Positions 45,738-54,763 are shown, counted from the stretch's first letter. The stretch is 64,000 nt of DNA from Hyphomicrobium facile (GCF_900116175.1 NZ_FPCH01000001.1:1056501-1120500), one strand, 5' to 3'. Notes: generated by a model from the letters alone, not told the origin. Numbers and translations are program-made.

Positions 45738-46940
45738 TCAGAACGGGTTCCAAGTCGGCTTTTCGGTGAAGCCCAGATATCCGACGTTTGCGCCGAGGCG
45801 CATGCCGACGCCCGAGCGGATCGGCGCCATGATGACCGGTCCGCCCTTGAGAACAGTCAGTCCGACGCCGCCGACGAAATATGCCGAGCCGTCGATCCCA
45901 GTGAAGTTGCGATAGAGCGCGGCCGGATCGTCCATATTGTAAATGAGGAAAAGCGTTCTCGATCCGGAGGCGCCAAAGTCGGTGCCGAGCGAGGGGCCGT
46001 GCCAATAGACTTTTTTGACGCCGGGCTGCGAGCGCATGAATAGGTTGCCCTGGCCGAAGCGGAGGCCGGCCAGGAATGCTCCGCCGCCCTCTATTCCGAG
46101 CACGTAAGCTGTCGGGCGTCCGAATTGCTTGAAGGCATGCTCGATGACGCTCGCAAGGCTCGTCGAAACCGTGCCGAAGAAACCCCGCGTCGCGTCGCGG
46201 ATTTCGTCGATCGTATAGCCGCCTTCCGCGGGAGGTAGCGGTGCAGGGGGCGGGAACGGCAATCCTTCATTCGGCTGCGTCATGGCGACGACGGGTGGGC
46301 CGCTCGCATCATTGTGCTTCGTACTCGCGGCCCAGCCTTCTGACGGCGCTGGAGCTGCTTTCGCTACGACTTCGGGCGGCGGGCTCTTTTTGGCCTTTGG
46401 CGCACTTGGGGCCGGACTTTGCGGCGTGTTCTGAACCGGCTTCGGAGGCGCGGCAGGCGCAGCCGAAGCGACGGGCTTTGTGGGCTGGGCGTTGCGATGG
46501 GCCTCGGCGATCTTCTCATCGAGGCGCTTCAGCATGTAGTCGGACTTGCTCTTGATGACCGTATTCAGCTCGTCGGCGGCGGCGTGCAATTCCTGCAGCT
46601 TCGCGCAATCGGGCTGCACGCCCTCCGGCACGCGGCCGAGCGAATCCACGCGCAGCAACAGCGCGCTGCTCTTCTGGTCGAGGTCATCGAGCGTCGCGTC
46701 CTGGATCGCGTCCAGCGCCACGTTTTCGTAATCGGTATCGCTGAGTTTGAGAGCGGCCCGATAGCGCTGCATGCGTTCTTGGAGTTTGGGTTGTGCTTCA
46801 AGCGTCAGCGTTCTGAGGCTCGCGCCCGATTGGTCTATTGCGGCCGCGAAATCCTTCGTGGTGCAGGGCTCGGCCGCGGCGGCCGGTCCGGCGACAGCCA
46901 GCGAGGCGGCGAGGGCAAAGAGAGCTGGCAACAATCGCAT
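45738..46940 (-). CDS. EipA-like (DUF1134) protein with long N-terminal extension
   Basis: A 400-residue protein with a signal peptide that ends at PAAAAEP (about residue 23). The C-terminal ~165 residues are the DUF1134 domain, with GFFGTVSTSLASVIEHAF, YVLGIEGGGAFLAGLRFG and YNMDDPAALYRNFTGIDG. DUF1134 is the fold of EipA, an envelope-integrity protein described in Brucella and Caulobacter, which is about half this size. The N-terminal part here (about 25-230) adds a helical, then Pro/Ala-rich region not seen in classical EipA. Confidence 0.85.
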   Translation of the reverse strand: MRLLPALFALAASLAVAGPAAAAEPCTTKDFAAAIDQSGASLRTLTLEAQPKLQERMQRYRAALKLSDTDYENVALDAIQDATLDDLDQKSSALLLRVDSLGRVPEGVQPDCAKLQELHAAADELNTVIKSKSDYMLKRLDEKIAEAHRNAQPTKPVASAAPAAPPKPVQNTPQSPAPSAPKAKKSPPPEVVAKAAPAPSEGWAASTKHNDASGPPVVAMTQPNEGLPFPPPAPLPPAEGGYTIDEIRDATRGFFGTVSTSLASVIEHAFKQFGRPTAYVLGIEGGGAFLAGLRFGQGNLFMRSQPGVKKVYWHGPSLGTDFGASGSRTLFLIYNMDDPAALYRNFTGIDGSAYFVGGVGLTVLKGGPVIMAPIRSGVGMRLGANVGYLGFTEKPTWNPF

Positions 46941-47019
46941 AGGTCAGAAACTCCGGTGGTGTTGCCGTGCGGCGCACTCAAGACGGCTAGCGCGAGCGGA
47001 CGAGTGCTGCAGGCTTCCT

Positions 47020-47430
47020 CTAACGTCGTGGCAGAGATTTGGCGGCGAGACGCGCCATGAAGCGGGGGGTGTCGACGACAATTCGCGTGTGCACACCGGA
47101 TCCTATCTGTTCGACACCGTCGCTGGCCGAGACGTCGAAGGTCAGCTTGCGTCCGTCGACCGCTTTCAAGGTTGCCTTCGCCGTAACGGTGAAGCCGATC
47201 GGGGTGGGAGCAGAATGGGTCACGTTGAGGTGGACGCCCAGGCTCTGGTGATCATCCGGCAGATGCCCGTCGAGACAGTCGACGGCTGCTGCTTCCATCA
47301 AGGCAATGAGCATCGGGCTGGCGAAGACCGGGACGTCACCGCTGCCGACCTTCGTTGCGAGACGTTCTTCAGTGACAAGCGCACTTGCCGATCCTTCGAG
47401 GCCCACTTTCAACAATGATAAATCAGCCAT
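47020..47430 (-). CDS. Hotdog-fold thioesterase (FlK-like)
   Basis: A 136-residue protein that resembles fluoroacetyl-CoA-type thioesterases of the hotdog fold. Landmarks are the segment SPMLIALMEAAAVDCL and the later HLNVTHSAPTP. The substrate is unknown; FlK-type specificity is not implied. The start at 47430 has GGAGCG upstream; the frame is open further upstream but lacks such a site. Confidence 0.82.
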   Translation of the reverse strand: MADLSLLKVGLEGSASALVTEERLATKVGSGDVPVFASPMLIALMEAAAVDCLDGHLPDDHQSLGVHLNVTHSAPTPIGFTVTAKATLKAVDGRKLTFDVSASDGVEQIGSGVHTRIVVDTPRFMARLAAKSLPRR

Positions 47431-47613
47431 TTCAGCCCGCTCCTGTTCATCCTGCAGGCCATAAGGTGCGAAATCTGCCAGATCAATAGGGAGGATGAAT
47501 GACAGGCTCTTTGCGACGTTAACCTCGTTTCGCCGATGCGATGCACAACGCTCCCCCGACCGATCAAGATGCGGCGTGACTAGAAGGGGTTTGCCTGGCC
47601 TCCGAGGGGACGC

Positions 47614-47895
47614 GTGCTTCACCGCTTTCGCTGGTTCGTGATCGCATTTTCGATGGTGCTGGCACTCGCGCCATTCGCGGGCATTGCCGCGGCCGCTCTC
47701 CTCGCGCTGGTTGCCCGGTGCGAGATCAACGATGCGGCGAAAAACGCGTGCTTTGCGTTCGGCGCCGACCTTCAGCCGTGGCTATCCAGCCTGTCGACGA
47801 CAGCGGTCCTCGGCAATATCACGCTTCCGGCCGTAGCCGCCGTCCTGATGTTTTGGGCCGTAGTCGAGAGCGCAGGGTTGCTTTTCCGGCGATAG
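47614..47895 (+). CDS. Small membrane protein, function unknown
   Basis: A 93-residue protein with two membrane segments (about 8-34 and 67-88). The central part has two Cys (ARCEINDAAKNACFAFG). It starts at a GTG with GAGGGGA 4-10 bases upstream. It is divergent from the thioesterase and convergent with the next gene, just 5 bp away. Confidence 0.65.
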   Translation: MLHRFRWFVIAFSMVLALAPFAGIAAAALLALVARCEINDAAKNACFAFGADLQPWLSSLSTTAVLGNITLPAVAAVLMFWAVVESAGLLFRR

Positions 47896-47900
47896 CTCCC

Positions 47901-48356
47901 TCAAGGCCGGGAAAATTCCAGCAATCCCGGGAGGGCCGTGCCCTTGGGGCCAATTTCCGTCAAGGCAGCTGCGCAGCTTTCGTCGATGATGACCTTGCAC
48001 TGGTTCGGATCATCCTCGCGAACGCAATGTTTGACCCTGATCCAGGCGTCGTAGATCTTCTTCTGCTGCGCCTTGAATTCCTCGAGTTCGGCGTCCGCGT
48101 AGAGGGCGGGAAGCGCCGACGCCTTGTCGGTTACCGTCGCACCCGTGCAGAGTTCAGCGGCGCCCAACGCCTGACCGTAGCGGGACCCGGTGTCCCGCGG
48201 CGTCAGACGGGCGGTCGCAACCGCTGCGCGGGTGGTGCCCACGATGTCCTCAGGAGGCTCGGCGGCGGCCGCTTCCCAGCACATGCTCCCCCAGAACATG
48301 CTCGCCGCAATCGCACCGATTAGAGATCCCAGGCTTTTATGATGCCCAAGGGACAT
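47901..48356 (-). CDS. Secreted Cys-containing protein, function unknown
   Basis: A 151-residue protein with a signal peptide that ends near AAAAEP (about residue 32). The mature part is helical, with several Cys (ELCTG, KHCVRED, NQCKV, ESCAAA) that could form two disulfides. I chose the ATG at 48356, since GGAGGAAG lies just upstream. No known family is recognised. Confidence 0.75.
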   Translation of the reverse strand: MSLGHHKSLGSLIGAIAASMFWGSMCWEAAAAEPPEDIVGTTRAAVATARLTPRDTGSRYGQALGAAELCTGATVTDKASALPALYADAELEEFKAQQKKIYDAWIRVKHCVREDDPNQCKVIIDESCAAALTEIGPKGTALPGLLEFSRP

Positions 48357-48650
48357 CGCTTCCTCCACGCCAATTGTATCGACAAGCTTAGGGTGTTCCG
48401 CGCCTGATCGCCATGCCGGTCAGGGAATGGCTCCGCACAGGCTCGAACCGTTTCTCTTCGTCCGAAAATGAGGGCTATGCCTATACTTTTTAGTAAGTAG
48501 ACCCGAATCCGCATTTCCGCAGTATCGCCGAATGCTTATATCGTGGCCGGGCATGCGAAAGCGCAACACCTGTCTTTGTCTTTGCTGCCGGGCGGGGATA
48601 TAGTTTTTTGCGGGCCGGCTTCTTCATCGCGCCGTCCAAGGAGAATTCAG

Positions 48651-49088
48651 ATGACGTCACGCTTTCTGGTTTCGGCAGCAGTGTTCGCGACATTCGTTGC
48701 CGTGGGCGCGAGCCCGAGCTTTGCACTTTCGACGAAAGAATGCAGCGTGAAGTACCAGGCAGCGAAGTCTGCCGGGACTTTGAACGGCGAGACCTGGAAC
48801 GAATTCCGGAAGAAGGAATGCGCCGGGGGTGAGGCGGCTGCTCCGGCAACGACCGAGGAAAAGCCCGCTGCCAAGACCGAGACGACTGCACCGGCCCCTG
48901 CCGGCGCCGCTGTCTTCCCCAAGGCAATAGACGCAAAATATTCCAAGGAGACGGCGGGCAAAGCCCGTATGCACACCTGCCTCGATCAATACAGGGCCAA
49001 CAAGGCGAACAACGGCAATGGTGGGCTCAAGTGGATCCAGAAGGGCGGCGGCTATTATAGCCAGTGCAACGCGTCGCTGAAGAAGTGA
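48651..49088 (+). CDS. Small secreted protein with Lys/Cys repeat-like motifs
   Basis: A 145-residue protein. The signal peptide RFLVSAAVFATFVAVGAS ends near FALS (residue 24). Two related segments are seen: ECSVKYQAAKSAGTLNG-WNEFRKKEC and a C-terminal RMHTCLDQYRANKA-GLKWIQKGGGYYSQC, separated by an Ala/Thr/Pro-rich linker. Each has two Cys. GGAG precedes the ATG. Function unknown. Confidence 0.75.
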   Translation: MTSRFLVSAAVFATFVAVGASPSFALSTKECSVKYQAAKSAGTLNGETWNEFRKKECAGGEAAAPATTEEKPAAKTETTAPAPAGAAVFPKAIDAKYSKETAGKARMHTCLDQYRANKANNGNGGLKWIQKGGGYYSQCNASLKK

Positions 49089-49133
49089 TCAACGCTGCAG
49101 CTTCTCTTGACGAACGGTTCTCCTGAAACGGCA

Positions 49134-49166
49134 ACGGCGAGATTTTTATCTCGCCGTTTTTGTTTT
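49134..49166 (+). terminator. Rho-independent terminator
   Basis: ACGGCGAGAT pairs with ATCTCGCCGT over 10 bp with a TTTT loop, followed by TTTTGTTTT. It ends the preceding secreted-protein gene. Confidence 0.9.
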
Positions 49167-49184
49167 CTGATTGTCGCGCGGGTC

Positions 49185-49469
49185 TCAGCGCTTCGTGAGG
49201 CGGTCGCGCTGCCACGTGAGGAACATCACGGTGACGAGCGCGGTCAGGAACATCGTTCCCAGGATTGCCGGCTGACGCATGAATGCGCGCCAGACATCGA
49301 AGCCTTCGAGCCATCCGCCGCGGTTCGTCAGCACGTTGTTCAATACCAAAATGGCGAAAGCGACCAGCGATGTCAGCCCGGTTGCAATGACGGCTTCGAC
49401 GAGCCGTTTCGTCATTCGGGGTACAGATATCGAATTGCGTCCAATTGCAAGTTGGGTCCGGTCCGACAT
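49185..49469 (-). CDS. Small membrane protein, function unknown
   Basis: A 94-residue protein with two membrane segments (about 24-46 and 66-85) and an Arg/Lys-rich C-terminus. AAGGAG lies just before the ATG at 49469, which sets the start; the frame is open further upstream without a site. No family is recognised. Confidence 0.65.
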   Translation of the reverse strand: MSDRTQLAIGRNSISVPRMTKRLVEAVIATGLTSLVAFAILVLNNVLTNRGGWLEGFDVWRAFMRQPAILGTMFLTALVTVMFLTWQRDRLTKR

Positions 49470-49773
49470 TTTGTGCTCCTTTTGAGTTTCGGCGAAGGGG
49501 CACGGCGATCGCCACGGAGCCCCGGATTTATTCTCCCTATTTACCAGATTCGCTCCCTCGACGTGGCATAGGCGAGGCATTTGCCGATGCTCGATGGCGG
49601 TGGACTTATGCCAATTCTGATGTTTTCATCACCCGCGACGTCGCGGCGAAACGAATTCCTCACCATGTTTCGGCTTGCAGCAGCGGGGCTTGCGACGGTC
49701 GCGCTAGATTCATTGTGATGCTCGCAACGAGGGGGCATTCTCGCTGAAAAACAACCAGGTGAATGGGTGAGCT
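49470..49773. other. Divergent intergenic gap
   Basis: A 304-bp gap between two divergent small genes. I see no convincing gene, hairpin with T-tract, or known operator. It probably holds both promoters. Confidence 0.35.
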
Positions 49774-50031
49774 ATGAGGACTGCTGTTCGTATCCTGATC
49801 GCGTTGGCGCTTCCGGTGCTGCTTTCGAATGCCGCCGCCAGCGGGGATTCGATATTTGATGTAGAGCACGCGCGTGCGGAGTACCGCGCGGGTCGACTGA
49901 CGCATGAAAATGCGGACCTCATGGACCGGTGGGGTTGGCCGAGCGGCTGTTATTCGCGACCCTGCTTAGCGACACCGCCTCCGGACAGACCTTTCTACGT
50001 TCGCCGGCCGGATTGGCGAGCCCGGCGGTAA
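49774..50031 (+). CDS. Small secreted protein, function unknown
   Basis: An 85-residue protein with a signal peptide (VRILIALALPVLLSNAAAS, about residues 5-23). The short mature part has a single close Cys pair (GCYSRPC) and an Arg-rich end. It lies 62 bp upstream of the msrB start on the same strand and may be co-transcribed. Confidence 0.6.
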   Translation: MRTAVRILIALALPVLLSNAAASGDSIFDVEHARAEYRAGRLTHENADLMDRWGWPSGCYSRPCLATPPPDRPFYVRRPDWRARR

Positions 50032-50093
50032 CGGCGGCCAACGTCCAAGCGTATGCTCTTGAAGGTCAACAGTGGTTGGACGATATAGGGCGC

Positions 50094-50507
50094 ATGGATA
50101 AGAAAACGATGCCGATGGACGAGTCTGAGTGGCGGAAGCGATTGTCGCCCGAGCAATATCGGGTGCTGCGCGAAAAGGGTACGGAGCCGCCGTTCACAGG
50201 CGAGTATCTGGAAGTCGACAGCGACGGCACGTTTACGTGCGCGGCGTGCGGCAACGCGCTCTTCTCGTCGGATGCGAAATTCGACTCCGGCACGGGTTGG
50301 CCATCGTTCGACGAGGCGCTTCCGGGCGCGGTCGAATATCATACCGACACCACTCACGGCATGGTTCGCACCGAGATCACATGTGCTCGTTGCGGCTCGC
50401 ACCTCGGCCACGTTTTTGACGATGGCCCGACCGAGAGCGGAAAGCGCTATTGCATCAACTCCGTCTGCCTCAATCTCGACGAGACGGACGCGGCGGGTAA
50501 GAAGTAA
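50094..50507 (+). CDS. msrB: Peptide methionine (R)-S-oxide reductase
   Basis: Reduces methionine-R-sulfoxide in oxidised proteins. The 137-residue protein has the MsrB zinc site C49, C52, C97 and C100. The catalytic Cys120 is in RYCINS and a resolving Cys125 follows in SVCL. GTGWPSF and GHVFDDGP are also present. I chose ATG 50094, because a further upstream start (49929) adds a non-conserved stretch. The protein is cytoplasmic as annotated. Confidence 0.93.
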   Translation: MDKKTMPMDESEWRKRLSPEQYRVLREKGTEPPFTGEYLEVDSDGTFTCAACGNALFSSDAKFDSGTGWPSFDEALPGAVEYHTDTTHGMVRTEITCARCGSHLGHVFDDGPTESGKRYCINSVCLNLDETDAAGKK

Positions 50508-50530
50508 AGCTCGGGGGCATTTCTTCCCGC

Positions 50531-50878
50531 TTAAGCGTGGGTGTCGTCGTGTTCGAGCCGGCGAACCTTCCTTATCGCTCGGATCCAGAGAACCAAGTAA
50601 GCGACCATCAGGACCATGAACGGCGTGGCTATCAGACCGTCGAGATCCGGGCTCGCGTGCGGGATGAAGCCGAAATGCATGCCAAGCTTTGCGAGGTTGG
50701 CGCCGCATAGCGCCACGAGCATCACGTTTCCTGTGGGGCCGAGATACTTCTCGGCGTGGTAATACGCCGTCAACCGACTGTTTTCAGGCGGCGCCGAGCC
50801 GGTCGCCAGCGAGTAAAGCGCGAGCGGCAACAGAACGAATGAAAAAGAATAGAGTGCGACTTCGAAGTTGCTGAGCAT
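50531..50878 (-). CDS. Small membrane protein, function unknown
   Basis: A 115-residue protein with three membrane segments (about 7-26, 49-68 and 82-102). The C-terminus is basic and then acidic (RKVRRLEHDDTHA). No known family is recognised with confidence. It is convergent with msrB. Confidence 0.65.
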   Translation of the reverse strand: MLSNFEVALYSFSFVLLPLALYSLATGSAPPENSRLTAYYHAEKYLGPTGNVMLVALCGANLAKLGMHFGFIPHASPDLDGLIATPFMVLMVAYLVLWIRAIRKVRRLEHDDTHA

Positions 50879-50989
50879 CGGGTCATCTCCTGGCCGGCCA
50901 CGGCAGCAGCCTCAGCTGCGTGCAAGCGGTTATGGCCGGAGGACGATTGCGCTGCCTGTTCCTCGAGGAACGACCGGTGGCGTTTAGGA

Positions 50990-51832
50990 TCAGGCGCGCG
51001 TTTTCCCTACTTTGCCCGTTGGCGAGACCAGCTCTTGAAAGGCCATGGCTGCAGCCGGAGCGCGGACTTTGCCTTCGTGGATGAAGTAGACGAAGACGTC
51101 TCGCGATTTCTGCGGGGGCTTGATCTTCGGATCGATCGTCGGAATATCTTGCGGCACGCTGCCGGATGCCCAGACCTTCGCGCGTTCGGCCCACTCACCG
51201 AGCGCCTTCGGCTTATAAGCCGTCGGGATCGTGTCTTGGCCTTTCTGTAGGCGCGCGTAGACGAAATCGGCCGTGACGTCGGCGATCGCGGGGTATGTCG
51301 CGTGATCGGCAAAGACGATGGCGACGGATTTTTTCCGCGCAAGTGCTATGAACTCCGGCGTGCAGAACGAGGGGTGGCGCGGTTCGACCGCATGTTTCAA
51401 ATTGTGTCCGCCGACCTTCGCCGGGAGGAGATCGAGGAAGGCGGCGAAGTCCGCTTCGTCGAACTTTTTCGTCGGTGCGAATTGCCAGAGCAGGGGACCG
51501 AGCTTCGTTCCGAGTTCGGTTATGCCGGAATCGATGAAACGCGAGATCGATTCACCCGCCTCGGCCAGGACGCGGCGGTTCGTCGTGTAGCGGGGTCCTT
51601 TCAAGGAAAAGACAAAATTATCGGGACTTTCCTTGGCCCAGCTTGCAAACGTCGCCGGCTTTTGCGTGCGATAGTAGGTGCCGTTGACCTCAATCGTGGC
51701 AAGATGGTGGCTGGCGTATGGCAGCTCTTGTGAATGGGGAAGGCCATCGGGGTAGAACACGCCGCGCCAGGGCTCGAACGTCCATCCGCCGATTCCGGCG
51801 CGGATACTGCCGGTTGCGCTTTTACGGGGCAT
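50990..51832 (-). CDS. DUF72 family protein
   Basis: A 280-residue TIM-barrel-like protein of the DUF72 family. Landmarks are AGIGGWTFEPWRGVFYP at the N-terminus, EVNGTYYR, SLKGPRYTTNRR, AVEPRHPSF and the C-terminal YFIHEGK. The biochemical role is unknown. A start 14 codons upstream at 51874 is possible; I preferred 51832, which matches the family's N-terminus. Confidence 0.9.
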   Translation of the reverse strand: MPRKSATGSIRAGIGGWTFEPWRGVFYPDGLPHSQELPYASHHLATIEVNGTYYRTQKPATFASWAKESPDNFVFSLKGPRYTTNRRVLAEAGESISRFIDSGITELGTKLGPLLWQFAPTKKFDEADFAAFLDLLPAKVGGHNLKHAVEPRHPSFCTPEFIALARKKSVAIVFADHATYPAIADVTADFVYARLQKGQDTIPTAYKPKALGEWAERAKVWASGSVPQDIPTIDPKIKPPQKSRDVFVYFIHEGKVRAPAAAMAFQELVSPTGKVGKTRA

Positions 51833-52052
51833 GGAGCGAGGCCCGCGCCGTTTTCTCGATGTAAAGAGCGTCAATCATCGGGTCCAGCGAATCGCCTAGT
51901 TTGGATGGAATTGTTTTTCCCGCGACCTCGGGGCGCATCATAGATAATCGCGGATATGCCATCTCGGCGTTTTTCCGCCGATCAATTATCATTCCTGGTT
52001 CGGGCCGGGGCAAGAAGAGTAATTTGCTACCGTTGGGATCAAACTTAGAAAC

Positions 52053-53087
52053 ATGACTGCCGAGGACGTGGGGCAAACGGCTGGTCTTTCTATTGCGGGC
52101 TTCGCGCGCTGGGGCACGGGCGCGTCGAATCGCGAGCGAAATTTCTACATCGCGCTCGCGTGCGCTGCGATCCTACACGCCTCGTTTTTCATAAGCGCCG
52201 CCCACAATGGCGATGCCAAGCGTCTGGGCAGCGAGAACGGCGCCGACGATGCGATCAGCGTTTCGCTGGTGACGGAAGCCGATCTCAAGAGCCGCGCGAT
52301 GGCCGATGAGCCGGTGACGCCGCCGCCCGGCCCAATGGCGCCGACACAGGAGGCGCAGCCGCCGCCGCAGCCGGTCCCAACTCCGAAGCCGGAAGAAGCC
52401 CAGCAACAGCCCCAGCCTGAACCTCCCCCTCCGCCACAGAAGCAGGAGAAGCCGCAGCCTGAAACGCCTCCGGATGTGCCGGAGGAGGTAGCGGAACCCG
52501 ACCCGGTGAAGCCCACTCAAGAGGCTGCGGCCAAGCCGGAAGAAGTCAGTCCCGAAAGCATCCCTCCGGATCTCTTCTCGCTGGAGACGGAAGATCCTTC
52601 GAAGACGCAGAGCAGCGACAAGCCGACGCCGAAGCCGGAGGCTAAGACAGAAAGCAAGCCCGAGACCAAAAAGCCGACGCCGAGCAAATCTGCATCCAAA
52701 CCGCCCGCGAAGCCGCAAAAGAAGAACCTTGCGGCTCTCGATCTTTCAACGCCAGTGGCGCCGTCGTTCGGGGGCGGGGGCGGAGCCGCATTCCAGCGGC
52801 CGCCCGGCATTACGCGATCGGGCCTCAATGATGCGTTCGCTCGAGCAGTGATCCGCGCCTTGCAACAGACGATGCCGCAGCTCACTGGAGCGCTCGGCCG
52901 GGTGACGGTCAGGATACTGCTTTCGGAAAGCGGGAACGTCGTCGAGGTGAAGTTGCTGTCCGGCGCGAAGGATCCGTCACTCAGTCAGGACGTCGTGTTC
53001 GCCGCCAAGCAGACGAGCTATCCGATACCGCCTGCTGGTTCCAACCTCGCCGACCGCACGTTCATGGTCACGTATATTTACGACTGA
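52053..53087 (+). CDS. TonB-like energy transducer
   Basis: A 344-residue protein with one N-terminal membrane helix (about 30-50). A long Pro/Glu/Lys/Gln-rich periplasmic spacer (about 85-225) resembles the TonB stalk. The C-terminal ~95 residues have the TonB/TolA-type fold with RVTVRILLSESGNVVEVKLL and the final YIYD. It should transmit proton-motive energy to outer-membrane receptors or act like TolA; no exbBD or receptor genes are in the window. Confidence 0.8.
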   Translation: MTAEDVGQTAGLSIAGFARWGTGASNRERNFYIALACAAILHASFFISAAHNGDAKRLGSENGADDAISVSLVTEADLKSRAMADEPVTPPPGPMAPTQEAQPPPQPVPTPKPEEAQQQPQPEPPPPPQKQEKPQPETPPDVPEEVAEPDPVKPTQEAAAKPEEVSPESIPPDLFSLETEDPSKTQSSDKPTPKPEAKTESKPETKKPTPSKSASKPPAKPQKKNLAALDLSTPVAPSFGGGGGAAFQRPPGITRSGLNDAFARAVIRALQQTMPQLTGALGRVTVRILLSESGNVVEVKLLSGAKDPSLSQDVVFAAKQTSYPIPPAGSNLADRTFMVTYIYD

Positions 53088-53168
53088 AATCGTTCATTCG
53101 TCGTGCGGTTCGAGGGCGAAGCGCAGGCATCGTTCGCGCTTCCGGTCATGCGCTGCAATAGGATTTGA

Positions 53169-53291
53169 TCAGCGAAGATATTCTGTCGGGAAGCCTTGGT
53201 CCTCTGCGTGCGTGGCCGACGAAACGGCCAAGCCGACAATCGTCAAGATGAGGAGAGCAAGGAGGAAGATAGCGTCAGTCTTTTCCGTCAT
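53169..53291 (-). CDS. 40-residue membrane or exported peptide
   Basis: A very small gene. The ATG at 53291 follows GGAG with a 6-base gap, which favours this start over a 43-codon extension. The product has one hydrophobic segment (FLLALLILTIVGLAVSSA) that ends at a possible ATHAE cleavage site. The mature part would be about 11 residues. The role is unknown. Confidence 0.5.
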   Translation of the reverse strand: MTEKTDAIFLLALLILTIVGLAVSSATHAEDQGFPTEYLR

Positions 53292-53489
53292 GATCGCTCC
53301 AAATCGTCCATCGATGCAGCGAATAATCCGCTGTCGATCCAACTTGTGCGTGACCTCGAAAAGTTTCTTCAGACGTTGGGATAAGGGTAAGTTCGACTCA
53401 GGGTCGGTCTCAATAGTCAAAGTGAAGCAGCGCTGGCGAGACGCTGAACGAGTGGCGCCGGCGCTGCACTATGCAATTTCAATGTGCGA

Positions 53490-53621
53490 TTAGCGCTGCG
53501 GAGCGTCTTGAGAAACCGATGCTGGTCCACCGAGCTTCATCGGTGTGTATTCCGGCGTCTCGCGACGGCAGGCTCCAAGCATCAACGCGGCAATGCATAT
53601 TCCAAGAGCGGCGACTTTCAT
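53490..53621 (-). CDS. 43-residue lipoprotein
   Basis: A short gene with the ribosome binding site GGGAGAAAG. The product starts MKVAALGICIAALMLGAC; the LGAC sequence is a lipobox, with Cys18 as the lipidated residue. The mature part has only about 26 residues. A small lipoprotein of this type could anchor in the outer or inner membrane. The stop is TAA at 53490. Confidence 0.65.
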   Translation of the reverse strand: MKVAALGICIAALMLGACRRETPEYTPMKLGGPASVSQDAPQR

Positions 53622-53813
53622 TGGTCTTTCTCCCGGTGTGACTGACTGCGGTGGGTATAATGAATGAGCGCAGGCAATTAACGTCTAGTCGATTAAGGTT
53701 GTTCCCAGGTTACCAAGTGCGCTGAATAAACGGCGTCCGCCTTCTCTCGACCATGCTCCAGCCATTGTGACGCGGTTTAATCCGATCCGTTCTCATCGTC
53801 GCGAGTGCTCTGC

Positions 53814-54548
53814 ATGTCAGCGCGTCTTCGCCATCCCGCCTTCATTCTATCTGTTCTCGGATTGTTGTCCGGGCTGGTCGGCAGCCAGCTTATCGGCGGC
53901 AATTACGGCGCGGCTCCGGGTCCCGGCATCTACCTCGTTCTCACCGGACTGTGGTTCGGCCTGGTCGTGGGTTTTGGCGTCTGGCGCTTTGGCCCGGATT
54001 CCAGCAGCCTGACATCCGTCGCCGGTGCGGTCACTGCCGTTCTGACAACGTGGATCGCATGGGAAGCGGCGGTCAACGTCGCGATCCAGATCGATGGGCC
54101 GTTGCTCGAGGCGACGGGGCCCAGTGCGCTGAAGTCCTATGTCGCGGGCTTTGTCGCGGGCGCAGTCGGCGCCGGGATCACTTGGACCGGAGCGGCATTG
54201 CACGTGCCTTCGCTAAGAACCAGGGTCGCTTCCCTCAGCATCGTCGCGGCGGGAGCTATTCTCGGCTTGTTGTTGCCGATGACGAATACATATGACAGCG
54301 GCGCGGTCTTATTGATCCCATGGCAGACCGCGATCGCGGGATTGCTCGGCCTCAATATGCTACCCTTGCGTGGCCGGAGCCGGAGTTCCCCCGCGGCCTT
54401 TGCTTCCGCGGCTGATCAGGCCGGGAGGATGTTCGATGTTTGCTCGGATGACGTGCGCCGCTTTAATTGCGGGAATTCTGATCGCGCCGGTCGTGTCTGG
54501 TGCCGCCTACGCCGATGCCATCTCGGAAGAATCCGCCGGATCAATTGA
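53814..54548 (+). CDS. Membrane protein with six or seven segments, odd C-terminus
   Basis: About 244 residues. Several Gly-rich membrane segments lie between residues 10 and 185, and no known family is recognised. From about residue 190 on, the sequence changes to a Ser/Arg/Cys-rich composition. There the frame runs through the start of the next gene for 113 bp in another frame, which suggests a lost stop or a frameshift. An in-frame GTG at 53805 is also possible as the start. Confidence 0.6.
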   Translation: MSARLRHPAFILSVLGLLSGLVGSQLIGGNYGAAPGPGIYLVLTGLWFGLVVGFGVWRFGPDSSSLTSVAGAVTAVLTTWIAWEAAVNVAIQIDGPLLEATGPSALKSYVAGFVAGAVGAGITWTGAALHVPSLRTRVASLSIVAAGAILGLLLPMTNTYDSGAVLLIPWQTAIAGLLGLNMLPLRGRSRSSPAAFASAADQAGRMFDVCSDDVRRFNCGNSDRAGRVWCRLRRCHLGRIRRIN

Positions 54549-54720
54549 AGATCTCCTGAAGTCGGGCTGGGAGATCGCAGGCTACGCCAGCAATTTCGAC
54601 AACCGGTCGACCTTCATTCTGTTCAAGAAGCCCAACGAAAATTATCTCATTCAATGCCTCGCCGGGTACGACGTCACGCGATCCCCCCGCGTCTTCCATA
54701 ACTGCTACCGGTTGCGGTGA
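54436..54720 (+). CDS. Small secreted protein, function unknown
   Basis: A 94-residue protein with a signal peptide (RMTCAALIAGILIAPVVSGAAYA) that ends near residue 27. The mature part has EDLLKSGWEIAGYAS, two Cys (IQCLAG and HNCYRL) and a beta-type composition. GGGAGG lies about 10 bases upstream of the ATG. It overlaps the preceding gene's 3' end in another frame. Confidence 0.7.
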   Translation: MFARMTCAALIAGILIAPVVSGAAYADAISEESAGSIEDLLKSGWEIAGYASNFDNRSTFILFKKPNENYLIQCLAGYDVTRSPRVFHNCYRLR

Positions 54721-54763
54721 GGGCGGCTTCGGCGTAAGTCGCTCCGGGGTCTTGGGCGTGGGA

